13,886 nt of DNA, taken from NCBI GenBank assembly GCA_023433835.1, contig JAEYTW010000449.1, positions 1 through 13,886 of the forward strand, read 5' to 3'. The notes under the pieces are model-generated. The model was not told the origin of the DNA and ran no database searches. It saw only the letters and a program-made list of their open reading frames with translations. A program made the position numbers and the translations under genes. Numbering within the stretch: the stretch's first letter is position 1; each line of letters opens with the position of its first letter. Source of the DNA: Pseudomonadota bacterium (GTDB lineage: Bacteria; Pseudomonadota; Alphaproteobacteria; Ferrovibrionales; Ferrovibrionaceae). Positions 6,775 to 13,372 of this stretch are shown one piece after another.

Positions 6775-8160
6775 GTGCGCTATATCTCGACCCGGGGCGA
6801 GGCCCCGACCCTCGACTTTGCCGATGTTCTGCTGACGGGCCTGGCCCGCGACGGCGGGTTGTATCTGCCGGAAACCTGGCCGCAGCTCGATCTCGCCGCG
6901 CTCAAAGGCAAGACCTACGCCGAGGTGGCGGCCGCGGTCATGCTGCCCTTCGTCGCCGGCTCGATCCCCGAGGCCGATTTCCGCAAGCTGGTCGACGAAG
7001 CCTACGCGACCTTCGCGCACAGGGAAGTGGCGCCCCTGCGCCAGCTTGGTCCCTGCGACTGGCTGATGGAGCTGTTCCACGGGCCGACGCTGGCCTTCAA
7101 GGACGTGGCGCTGCAATTGCTCGGCCGGCTGTTCGACTACGAGCTCGGCCGCCGCGGCAGCCGCACGCTGATCGTCGGCGCGACGTCGGGCGATACCGGT
7201 TCGGCGGCGATCGAAGCCTGCCGCGGTTCCGCCGCCATCGACATCTTCATCCTGCACCCGAAAGGCCGCGTGTCCGAGGTTCAGCGCCGCCAGATGACCA
7301 CGGTGCTCGACGGCAACGTCCACAACATCGCCATCGAAGGCACCTTCGACGACGCCCAGGCGATGGTGAAGGCCCTGTTCAACGATCACGGCTTCCGCGA
7401 CCGTTATTCGCTGTCGGCGATCAATTCGATCAACTGGGCGCGCGTGATGGCCCAGATCGTCTATTACGTCACTGCCGCGCTGGCCTTGGGCGCCCCGGGC
7501 CGCAAGGTCTCGTTCTCGGTGCCTACGGGCAATTTCGGCGACGTCTTCGCCGGCTATGCCGCCAAGAAGATGGGCGTGCCGATCGAGCGCCTGATCGTTG
7601 CCACCAACCGCAACGATATCCTGACCCGCTTCCTCGATACGGGCGAATACCGGATGGACGACGTCACGCCGACGATGTCGCCGTCGATGGATATCCAGGT
7701 CGCCTCGAATTTCGAACGCCTGCTCTACGACGTCTTCGAGCGGGATGGCGCGCGCGTCCGGGCCGCGCTCGATTCGCTCAGCCAGTCGCGCGGTTTTGCC
7801 GTGACCCCGGCGGAACTGGCGCGGGCCCGCGCGGATTTCGACGGGGCGCGGGTCGACGAGGCCGAAACCCTGGCCACGATGGCGCGCGTGCGCAAGGAAG
7901 CCGGCTTCCTGATCGATCCGCATGGCGCGGTCGGTGGCGCGGCGGCCTACCGCCGCCGGGTCGATCCGGACGTGCCGATGGTGACCCTGGGCACCGCCCA
8001 TCCGGCGAAGTTCGGGGCTGCCGTCGCCCAGGCGACGGGCGAGGAACCGGCCTTGCCGCCGCGCATGGCGGATTTGCTTGCGCGCGAGGAGCGCTATACG
8101 GTGTTGCCCAACGATCTCGCGGTCGTCCGGGCGCATATCGCGGCCCGGGTGGGCGGCTGA
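6775..8160 (+). CDS. thrC: Threonine synthase
   Basis: Converts O-phosphohomoserine to threonine with pyridoxal phosphate, the last step of threonine synthesis, in the cytosol. The 461 residues have the ThrC signature: YISTRGEAPTLDF at the N-terminus, ARDGGLYLPE, the PLP lysine Lys109 in HGPTLAFKDVALQ, the phosphate-binding SGDTGS at 138-143, and the C-terminal GTAHPAKF. GTG 6775 is chosen since the protein then begins VRYISTRG as its relatives do and GAAGG (6764-6768) lies 6 bases upstream. An in-frame TTG at 6721 would add 18 residues not found in the family. It is first in a tight run with the M16 peptidase and the GNAT gene, an order common in alphaproteobacteria. I see no threonine-rich leader peptide upstream. 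Confidence 0.97.
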   Translation: MRYISTRGEAPTLDFADVLLTGLARDGGLYLPETWPQLDLAALKGKTYAEVAAAVMLPFVAGSIPEADFRKLVDEAYATFAHREVAPLRQLGPCDWLMELFHGPTLAFKDVALQLLGRLFDYELGRRGSRTLIVGATSGDTGSAAIEACRGSAAIDIFILHPKGRVSEVQRRQMTTVLDGNVHNIAIEGTFDDAQAMVKALFNDHGFRDRYSLSAINSINWARVMAQIVYYVTAALALGAPGRKVSFSVPTGNFGDVFAGYAAKKMGVPIERLIVATNRNDILTRFLDTGEYRMDDVTPTMSPSMDIQVASNFERLLYDVFERDGARVRAALDSLSQSRGFAVTPAELARARADFDGARVDEAETLATMARVRKEAGFLIDPHGAVGGAAAYRRRVDPDVPMVTLGTAHPAKFGAAVAQATGEEPALPPRMADLLAREERYTVLPNDLAVVRAHIAARVGG

Positions 8161-8177
8161 GCGGAGAATTGCATAGA

Positions 8178-9437
8178 ATGGGCGTCAAGATCACCAACCT
8201 CGACAACGGCATGCGGGTCGTCAGCGAGGCCATGCCGCATGTCCGGACCGCCTCGGTCGGGGTGTGGGTCGGCGCCGGCACGCGCGACGAGCCGGCCTCG
8301 ATCAACGGCGCCGCCCATCTTCTGGAACATATGGCCTTCAAGGGGACCGAACGGCGCTCGGCGCTGTCGATCGCCGAGGAGATCGAGGCGGTCGGCGGAC
8401 ATCTCAATGCCTATACCAGCCGTGAGCAGACCGCCTATTACGCCCGCATCCTCGGCGAGGACCTGCCGCTGGCGGTCGATATCCTGGCCGACATCCTGCA
8501 GCATTCGACCCTCGACCCCGAGGAGTTGAAGCGCGAGCAGGACGTGGTGCTGCAGGAGATCGGCCAGGCCAACGACACGCCCGACGACATCATCTTCGAC
8601 TTCCTGCAGGAAGCCGCCTATCCGGGCCAGGCGCTCGGCCGTCCGGTGCTGGGCACCGAGGCGAGCGTCAAGGCGATGCAACGCGAAGAGCTGAACGATT
8701 TCATGCGGGCCAACTACCGTGCCCCGGGCATGGTGCTGGTCGGTGCGGGCGCGATCGAGCACGACGCGCTGGTGACGCTGGCCGCCGAACGGTTCGGCGC
8801 GCTGCCGCGCACCAACGGACTGGTGCCGGAAGTGGCCCGCTATCACGGCGGCGCCTGGCGCGAGGAGCGCGAGATCGATCAGGCCCATGTCTCGATCGCC
8901 TTCGACGCGGTGCCGCACGAGGATCCCGACTACTACGCCGTCCAGGTCTACGCCACGCTGCTCGGCGGCGGCATGTCCTCGCGGCTGTTCCAGGAAGTGC
9001 GCGAGAAGCGCGGCCTGGCCTATTCGGTCTTCGCCTCGGCCGCCTCCTATCGCGACGGCGGCCTCTTCACCGTCTATGCCGGCACCGATCCCGGCCAGGT
9101 CGCCGAGCTGGTGCCGGTCATCGCCGGCGAGATGCTCGACGCCACCGCCAAGATTTCCGACGAGGAGGTGCGCCGCGCCGCCGCCCAGCTCAAGGTCGGC
9201 CTGCTGATGTCGCTGGAGAGCTCGGCCGCCCGCATCGAGCAGCTGGGCCGCCAGATGCTGATCTTCGGCCACCCGCTGGAAACCGAGCAGGTGATCAACG
9301 CGGTCGACGGCGTCGATGCCTGGGCGGTCAAGCGCGTCGCCCGCCGCCTTTTGTCCAAGCCGCCGGCGCTGGCGGCCGTGGGCCCCCTCAGCCGGCTTGA
9401 AAGTCACGACCGGATCGCGGCAAGATTTGCGGCTTAG
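8178..9437 (+). CDS. M16B-family zinc peptidase (processing-peptidase-like)
   Basis: A 419-residue insulinase-superfamily metallopeptidase, the bacterial relative of mitochondrial processing peptidase beta. The inverted zinc motif HLLEH is at 47-51: His47 and His51 bind zinc and Glu50 is the base. The third ligand is Glu127 in LQEIGQANDTPDD, 75 residues on, the usual spacing. The C-terminal inactive half has the substrate-binding LLGGGMSSRLFQEVREKRGLAY segment. No signal peptide is seen. ATG 8178 is preferred to TTG 8169, which lies only 2 bases from the GGAG at 8163-8166. The gap to thrC is 17 bases, so they are probably co-transcribed. The physiological substrate is unknown. Confidence 0.95.
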   Translation: MGVKITNLDNGMRVVSEAMPHVRTASVGVWVGAGTRDEPASINGAAHLLEHMAFKGTERRSALSIAEEIEAVGGHLNAYTSREQTAYYARILGEDLPLAVDILADILQHSTLDPEELKREQDVVLQEIGQANDTPDDIIFDFLQEAAYPGQALGRPVLGTEASVKAMQREELNDFMRANYRAPGMVLVGAGAIEHDALVTLAAERFGALPRTNGLVPEVARYHGGAWREEREIDQAHVSIAFDAVPHEDPDYYAVQVYATLLGGGMSSRLFQEVREKRGLAYSVFASAASYRDGGLFTVYAGTDPGQVAELVPVIAGEMLDATAKISDEEVRRAAAQLKVGLLMSLESSAARIEQLGRQMLIFGHPLETEQVINAVDGVDAWAVKRVARRLLSKPPALAAVGPLSRLESHDRIAARFAA

Positions 9438-9461
9438 GGCAAGGGGTTAAACCCTCTGCCC
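9437..9461 (+). repeat. Intercistronic hairpin after the M16 peptidase gene
   Basis: GGGCA (9437-9441) pairs with TGCCC (9457-9461), and inside it GGGTT pairs with AACCC around a tiny A-rich loop, with one mismatch and one G-T pair. It begins on the last base of the peptidase stop codon. It lacks a T-run, so partial termination or mRNA 3'-end protection is possible. Confidence 0.4.
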
Positions 9462-9489
9462 GTCCAGTTCTGATCGGCAGGGGGTTGGG

Positions 9490-10143
9490 GTGTTCGATCG
9501 CTTCACCTTTCTTACGCCCGAACCGGTGCTGCGCGGCCCGGCCGTGCATCTGCGCCAACCCGCGATGGCCGACTGGGCGGCCTGGGCCGAACTGCGCGGC
9601 CGGTCGCGCGCCTTCCTGACGCCGTGGGAGCCGGTCTGGGCCGCCGACGCGCTCAGCCGGTCGTCCTTCCGCCGCCGTCTGCGCCGCTACGCCGAGGAGG
9701 CACGCGGCGGCATCGGCCAATCCTTCCTGATCTTCCGCAACGAGGATGAGGCGCTGGTCGGCGGGCTGACGCTCTCCAACATCCGCCGCGGCGTCGCCTG
9801 GGCGGCGACGCTGGGCTACTGGATGGGGCGGCCCCATGCCGGTCGCGGCTACATGAAACAGGCCGTGGCGCTGACCGCCGAGCACGTCTTCAACGACCTG
9901 CGCATGCATCGCCTCGAGGCCGCCTGCCTGCCGCGCAACGGGGCCAGCCGCGGGGTGCTGAGCGGCTGCGGCTTCACCGAGGAAGGCCTGGCCCGCCAGT
10001 ATCTCTGCATCAACGGCGTCTGGGAGGACCATGTCCTCTACGCGCTGCTGGCCGCCGACCCGCGGCCCGATCCCCGGGCGATGAAGACCGAGCCCGGCAC
10101 CGACCCCGGGCGCTTCGCCCGCTATCTCGACCTCGAAGGCTGA
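9490..10143 (+). CDS. GNAT N-acetyltransferase, RimJ/RimL-like
   Basis: A 217-residue acetyl-CoA-dependent acetyltransferase. It has the RimJ/RimL layout: an N-terminal strand (PAVHLRQPAMADWAAWAELR), a LTPWEP segment, the beta-bulge strand LVGGLTLSNI, and the acetyl-CoA pyrophosphate loop GRPHAGRGYM with Gly118-Arg119-Gly120. HRLEAACLPRNGASRGVLSGCGF is the hallmark of ribosomal-protein N-alpha-acetyltransferases. The GTG start at 9490 has AGGGGG (9479-9484) 5 bases upstream. RimJ in E. coli acetylates ribosomal protein S5, and the target here may be similar, but this family is broad. It follows thrC and the peptidase in the same direction. The tail after about 185 is polar and non-conserved in appearance. 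Confidence 0.9.
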   Translation: MFDRFTFLTPEPVLRGPAVHLRQPAMADWAAWAELRGRSRAFLTPWEPVWAADALSRSSFRRRLRRYAEEARGGIGQSFLIFRNEDEALVGGLTLSNIRRGVAWAATLGYWMGRPHAGRGYMKQAVALTAEHVFNDLRMHRLEAACLPRNGASRGVLSGCGFTEEGLARQYLCINGVWEDHVLYALLAADPRPDPRAMKTEPGTDPGRFARYLDLEG

Positions 10144-10149
10144 GCGGCC

Positions 10150-10189
10150 AGAGCATCCCGCGCCCTCTTGGATGCGGGTAGGATGCTCT
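10150..10189. repeat. Palindromic element, part 1 (likely terminator of the acetyltransferase gene)
   Basis: AGAGCATCC (10150-10158) and GGATGCTCT (10181-10189) are perfect 9-bp complements. Inside, CGC pairs with GCG. GGATGC also occurs at 10170-10175, so GCATCC (10153-10158) can pair with either copy. The stem begins 6 bases after the acetyltransferase stop. The AGAGCAT...ATGCTCT outline resembles dispersed intergenic repeats of alphaproteobacteria. Confidence 0.6.
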
Positions 10190-10194
10190 AAGTC

Positions 10195-10254
10195 TTTGAT
10201 CTAGATCAAATTATCCACGTTAAATCGATCCCGATTTAACGTGGTTTGATCTAA
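10195..10254. repeat. Palindromic element, part 2, overlapping the 3' end of the second tetR gene
   Basis: CCACGTTAAATCG (10215-10227) and CGATTTAACGTGG (10232-10244) form a perfect 13-bp stem with the loop ATCC. Outside it, TAGATCAAA (10202-10210) pairs with TTTGATCTA (10245-10253), leaving TTAT as a one-sided bulge. The left flank is also half of the perfect palindrome TTTGATCTAGATCAAA (10195-10210), so two pairings compete. On the minus strand the stem encodes the last codons and the TAG stop of the TetR gene. It probably ends transcription from both sides. Confidence 0.65.
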
Positions 10255-10803
10255 GCCGTCGACCAGCAGGTCGAGCAGGCCGGCCAGCCTGTCCTGTCCC
10301 TGGAAGGTGGTCGCGGCCAGCACCATGCCGGCCATGGCCAGCGCGACGTCGGCGGCATCGGCATCGCCGCGGATCGTGCCGTCGGCCACGCCGGCGGCCA
10401 TCAAGCGGGCAACCTGGGCCTGCACCCGCGCCCGGGTTTCCGGCCGGGGGCCTGAGCCCGCGGCCAGCGCCAGGCGCAACGCATCCATCATCGCGTGTTT
10501 GGCGACGACGAAGGCGGCATAGCGGTCCATCCAGATCCTCAGCGCGTCGATCGCCCGCCGGCCGGCCAGCAGCGCCTCGGCGTCGGCGTCCAGGGCGTCC
10601 AGCTCCGCGCCGTAGACCGCCTCGACCAGCGCTTGCCGCGTGGGAAAATGCCGGTAGAGCGTGCCGATGCCGACACCGGCCTCGCGGGCCAGCGCATCGA
10701 GCGGGACGCCGACCTCGCCCGCGGCAAACCGCGCCCTGGCCACGGCCATCAGCCGCTCGCGATTGCGGACCGCATCGGCCCGCGGCTGGGGCGATTTTGA
10801 CAA
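10201..10803 (-). CDS. TetR/AcrR-family transcriptional regulator of the adjacent aldo/keto reductase
   Basis: About 200 residues. The TetR domain covers about 13-60: helix 1 (RERLMAVARARFAAGEV), then the HTH LDALAREAGVGIGTLYRHFPTRQAL (about 35-59). The C-terminal half is a helical ligand and dimer domain. The start is the TTG at 10803 (LSKSPQPRADAV), since upstream bases hold the promoter and operators; a much earlier in-frame ATG at 10971 would run through both dyads and into the reductase gene. GGAG lies 10 bases before the TTG. The tail LDQTTLNRDRFNVDNLI is encoded by the palindromic element at 10201-10254 and is unlike a normal TetR end. The dyads at 10803-10851 suggest it represses itself and the reductase. 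Confidence 0.88.
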   Translation of the reverse strand: MSKSPQPRADAVRNRERLMAVARARFAAGEVGVPLDALAREAGVGIGTLYRHFPTRQALVEAVYGAELDALDADAEALLAGRRAIDALRIWMDRYAAFVVAKHAMMDALRLALAAGSGPRPETRARVQAQVARLMAAGVADGTIRGDADAADVALAMAGMVLAATTFQGQDRLAGLLDLLVDGLDQTTLNRDRFNVDNLI

Positions 10804-10826
10804 GCGGAGGATTCTCCGTTTATAAG
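10797..10826 (+). promoter_or_regulatory. Sigma-70-like promoter of the aldo/keto reductase
   Basis: A perfect TTGACA (10797-10802) and TATAAG (10821-10826) lie 18 bases apart. The start of transcription would be near 10833, about 45 bases before the reductase ATG. The spacer is filled by operator 1, so a bound repressor would exclude RNA polymerase. Confidence 0.7.
10803..10820. promoter_or_regulatory. Putative TetR operator 1
   Basis: CGGAG (10805-10809), GATT, CTCCG (10814-10818): a perfect 5-bp dyad, flanked by AG and TT. It occupies the spacer between the -35 and -10 boxes of the reductase promoter and touches the tetR start codon. Confidence 0.65.
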
Positions 10827-10848
10827 AGTGCAGAGACGGAGATGTCTC
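10819..10848 (-). promoter_or_regulatory. Candidate promoter of the second tetR gene
   Basis: On the minus strand, GAGACA (10848-10843) and TATAAA (10824-10819) lie 18 bases apart. The -10 box overlaps that of the reductase promoter, and the transcript would start about 10 bases before the TTG start codon, giving a very short leader. Confidence 0.45.
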
Positions 10849-10851
10849 CGT
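10836..10851. promoter_or_regulatory. Putative TetR operator 2
   Basis: ACGGAG (10836-10841), ATGT, CTCCGT (10846-10851): a perfect 6-bp dyad with the same core as operator 1. The centres are 32 bp apart, about three helical turns, so both sites face the same side of the DNA. It overlaps the tetR -35 box and the start of the reductase transcript. Confidence 0.65.
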
Positions 10852-10877
10852 TTGAATCCTGGCACAGGATGAAGCCG

Positions 10878-11744
10878 ATGTCGCACGACATTCTCGCCGG
10901 CCGCGCCGTCGCCCGTATCGGCTATGGCGCGATGCAACTGCGCCATCTCGCGGGCGACGCCGCGGCGGCACGCGCGCTGCTCCGGCTGGCCATCGATCTC
11001 GGCGCCGATCACATCGATACCGCGCAGTTCTACGGCGGTGGTTTCGTCAACCAGACCATCGCAACGGTCGTGCGTCCCGACGACCGGGTGCTGATCGCCA
11101 CCAAGATCGGCGCGGATCCCGATCCCGCGGCCAGGGTGCCGATCCGGCTGGCCCAGCGGCCGGCGCAGCTGCGGGCCAGCGTCGAGGCCAATCTGGCCGG
11201 GCTGGGCCTGGAACGGCTGCCGCTGGTCTACCTGCGGCGACCCGATCTCGGCCCCGGGGCGACCGCGGAGGGCGACCAGATCGTCGATCTCGACGATCAG
11301 CTGGCGGTACTGACGGCGCTGCGCGACGAAGGCAAGATCGGCGCGCTCGGCTTGAGCGGCGTCGGCCTGGACGGCCTGCGCCGGGCGATGCCCGCCGGCA
11401 TCGCCTGCGTGCAGAATGCCTACAGCCTGGTCAGCCGCGAGCTGGAGGCGATGCTGACCTTCTGCCGGGAGAACGGGGTCGCCTGGGTGCCGTTCTTTCC
11501 GCTGGGCGGCGCCGCGCCCGGCTGGCCGAAGGTGACGGATCGGCCCGAGGTGATCGAGATCGCCGCCCGCCTCGGCGCGACACCGTCGCAGCTCGCTTTG
11601 GCCTGGCTGCTCGGCCATGGGCCGAACATCTTCCTCATTCCGGGGACGGCGAATGCCGTCCATCTGCGCCAGAACCTCGGCGCCGGCGCCATCACCCTCG
11701 ACGCGCGCGCCAAGGCCGAGCTGGACGGGATTGCCGCGGGCTGA
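10878..11744 (+). CDS. Aldo/keto reductase, YdbC/PdxI-like (possible pyridoxal reductase)
   Basis: A 288-residue (alpha/beta)8 NADPH-dependent oxidoreductase. Of the catalytic tetrad, Asp47 (HIDTAQFYG), Tyr52 and Lys76 (IATKIG) are present. The usual histidine is Arg120 in LVYLRRPD. The C-terminal cofactor region ACVQNAYSL, VPFFPLGG, ALAWLLGHGPNIFLIPGT and HLRQNL closely resembles E. coli YdbC (PdxI), a pyridoxal reductase which also lacks that histidine. The start is ATG 10878: AGGA (10866-10869) lies 8 bases upstream and the protein begins MSHDILAGRAVARIGYGAMQL. Upstream ATGs at 10842 and 10869 fall in the operator or lack a ribosome site. It is divergent from the TetR gene and probably repressed by it. 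Substrate is inferred. Confidence 0.88.
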   Translation: MSHDILAGRAVARIGYGAMQLRHLAGDAAAARALLRLAIDLGADHIDTAQFYGGGFVNQTIATVVRPDDRVLIATKIGADPDPAARVPIRLAQRPAQLRASVEANLAGLGLERLPLVYLRRPDLGPGATAEGDQIVDLDDQLAVLTALRDEGKIGALGLSGVGLDGLRRAMPAGIACVQNAYSLVSRELEAMLTFCRENGVAWVPFFPLGGAAPGWPKVTDRPEVIEIAARLGATPSQLALAWLLGHGPNIFLIPGTANAVHLRQNLGAGAITLDARAKAELDGIAAG

Positions 11745-11748
11745 ACGG

Positions 11749-12336
11749 TCAGGCGTGGCCGGCTTCGGTCGAGAGCAGCGAGAGGTCGATGCCGAGCTTG
11801 TGCACCGCTTTCGGCCATTTGTCGCTCTGGTTGGTCGAGAACAGCAATTCGTCGTCGGCCGGCACGTTGAGCCAGGCATTGGCCTGGATCTCGGCGTCGA
11901 GCTGGCCCGGCGCCCAGCCGGCATAACCCAGCGCCACCAGGCGCGAGCGCGGCCCCTGGCCGGCGGCGATGTCGCGCAGCACCTCGATCGTCGCGGTCAG
12001 GCCGATCGTCTCGTCGATCAGCATGGTGCCCTCGCGGCGGTAGTCGCCGGAATGGAGGACGAACCCCCGGCCCGGCTCGACCGGGCCGCCAAAATGTATC
12101 TTGGTGCGGCCCGAGCCGGGCGGGCTCTCGATCTCGAACTGTTTCAGCAGTTCGTTGAACGACAGTCCGCTCAGCAGCTTGTTGACCACGAGGCCCATCG
12201 CCCCTTCCTCGGAATGGGCGCACATATAGATTACCGTCCGCTCGAACCGCTGATCGCCCATGTTCGGCATGGCGATCAGCAATTGACCGGTCAGGTAGGG
12301 ATTGTTCGAGGTCAGAGTCTTATTGGACAGATCCAT
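11749..12336 (-). CDS. yqgE: YqgE/AlgH family protein (UPF0301)
   Basis: A 195-residue cytosolic protein with the family's hallmarks: NPYLTGQLLIAMPNMGDQRFERTVIYMCAHSEEGAMGLVVNK near the N-terminus, HFGGPVEPGRGFVLHS in the middle, and LGYAGWAPGQLDAEIQANAWL towards the end, at normal length. Its biochemical role is unsettled; in Pseudomonas the homologue AlgH was first linked to alginate control. It converges with the aldo/keto reductase gene, the two stop codons being only 4 bases apart, with no room for a separate terminator. It is divergent from the DsbD-like gene. The ATG at 12336 has only a weak GCGAGA upstream. Its neighbours to the right, a DsbD-alpha-like protein and a peroxiredoxin, are commonly found beside yqgE in this class. 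Confidence 0.95.
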   Translation of the reverse strand: MDLSNKTLTSNNPYLTGQLLIAMPNMGDQRFERTVIYMCAHSEEGAMGLVVNKLLSGLSFNELLKQFEIESPPGSGRTKIHFGGPVEPGRGFVLHSGDYRREGTMLIDETIGLTATIEVLRDIAAGQGPRSRLVALGYAGWAPGQLDAEIQANAWLNVPADDELLFSTNQSDKWPKAVHKLGIDLSLLSTEAGHA

Positions 12337-12420
12337 TCTCGCTTGTTCTGTGGGTGGTCACGAAAGCGTAAATGGTGACTCCTACCGCTCGCGTCCAGTC
12401 TACGCTAATTTGCCGGCGAC

Positions 12421-13278
12421 ATGATCGTAAAAACCATTCTTCGCCTGGGCCTGGCCCTCGGCATCCTGGCGCCGGCCCTGGGGTCCGGCAAGGCCATGGC
12501 ACAAGGCGCGAGCCAGACGCCGCCCGCGGTCGCCCGGCTGATCGCCGCCGCCGACAGCCTCGGTTCCGACGGCCGCGCCGTCGCGGGGTTGGCCATCGAT
12601 CTGGCCCCGGGCTGGAAAACCTACTGGCGCAGCCCCGGCGAAGGCGGCGTTGCCCCTGAATTCGACTGGTCGGCGTCGGTCAACCTGGCTGCGGCCGAGG
12701 TGCGCTTTCCGGTGCCCGAGCGCCAGGTCGTCGGCGGGGTGACGTCGGTCGTCTATCCCAATTCCGTTATCCTGCCCATCGACGTCGCCGCGAAAGATCC
12801 GACGCAGCCGCTGCGCCTGTCGCTGGTATTCCGCTACGGCGTCTGCCACGATATCTGTGTGCCGCGCGAGGATCGCCTGTCGCTGGAACTGCCGCCGGGC
12901 AACGGCGTCCCCGGGGCCGCGGCGCCGGCGATCCAGGCGGCCCAGGCCCTGGTGCCGCTGCCGTTCGCCCAGGCCGGCCTGACCCTGAAGAAGGCCTGGA
13001 CCACGCCCGGCCCGAAACCGACCCTGAAGCTGTCGATCGAGGCCGCCGAGCCGCTGACACCCGGCGACATCCTGGTCGAGGGGCCGGAAACCGTGTGGTT
13101 CGAGCAGCCGCAGATGGCGGTGCCGGACGTGGCGCCGGGGGGCAAGGGCGGGACGATCCTCGCCTCCGTGCCGCTCGGGCCGGCCGGCGCGCCCGAACTG
13201 CTCGCCGGTCATACGCTGACCATCACCGTGCTGGCCGGGCCGCGCAGCGCCGAGACGACGGTGACCTTGCCGAAGTAA
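12421..13278 (+). CDS. Secreted DsbD-alpha-like protein (thiol:disulfide interchange domain without membrane part)
   Basis: A 285-residue exported protein with a Sec signal peptide (residues 1-27, KTILRLGLALGILAPAL core, likely cut after AMA). The rest is one protein-disulfide reductase DsbD N-terminal-type domain: GWKTYWRSPGEGG (about 64-76), the VYPNSVILPIDV strand, and the redox motif YGVCHDICVP with Cys142 and Cys146 (CxxxC). A beta-rich second half ends at VTLPK. Full DsbD/ScsB proteins continue with eight membrane helices and a thioredoxin domain; these are absent, so electrons must come from a separate partner or the protein has another periplasmic thiol role. The 84-base gap to yqgE holds a GTCAC/GTGAC half-dyad but no convincing promoter. 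Confidence 0.88.
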   Translation: MIVKTILRLGLALGILAPALGSGKAMAQGASQTPPAVARLIAAADSLGSDGRAVAGLAIDLAPGWKTYWRSPGEGGVAPEFDWSASVNLAAAEVRFPVPERQVVGGVTSVVYPNSVILPIDVAAKDPTQPLRLSLVFRYGVCHDICVPREDRLSLELPPGNGVPGAAAPAIQAAQALVPLPFAQAGLTLKKAWTTPGPKPTLKLSIEAAEPLTPGDILVEGPETVWFEQPQMAVPDVAPGGKGGTILASVPLGPAGAPELLAGHTLTITVLAGPRSAETTVTLPK

Positions 13279-13321
13279 GCTTGACCACCCGCCCGCGCGG
13301 CACCAAATGACGGCGGTCTTC

Positions 13322-13348
13322 GCCGCGGCGACCGTAACCGGCCGCGGC
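13322..13348 (+). repeat. Hairpin in the leader of the peroxiredoxin gene
   Basis: GCCGCGGC occurs at 13322-13329 and again at 13341-13348; being self-complementary it forms an 8-bp stem around an 11-base loop. It ends 24 bases before the peroxiredoxin ATG. It could be an intercistronic terminator-like or mRNA-stabilising structure, or a by-product of GC richness. Confidence 0.35.
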
Positions 13349-13372
13349 ACAACCCAAGGGGAGAGAACGACG

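Noticed and set aside
6502..8136. 544-codon open frame on the minus strand opposite thrC
   Set aside because: It is the shadow of a well-conserved threonine synthase gene; its composition is Arg/His/Gly-rich without recognisable motifs.
8094..9407. 437-codon open frame on the minus strand opposite the M16 peptidase
   Set aside because: It is antisense to intact zinc-peptidase motifs, with no start signal and no family resemblance.
10797..10877. Upstream starts (TTG 10797, ATG 10842, ATG 10869) for the aldo/keto reductase
   Set aside because: TTG 10797 is the -35 box and ATG 10842 lies in operator 2. ATG 10869 has no ribosome site, whereas ATG 10878 has AGGA at a good distance.
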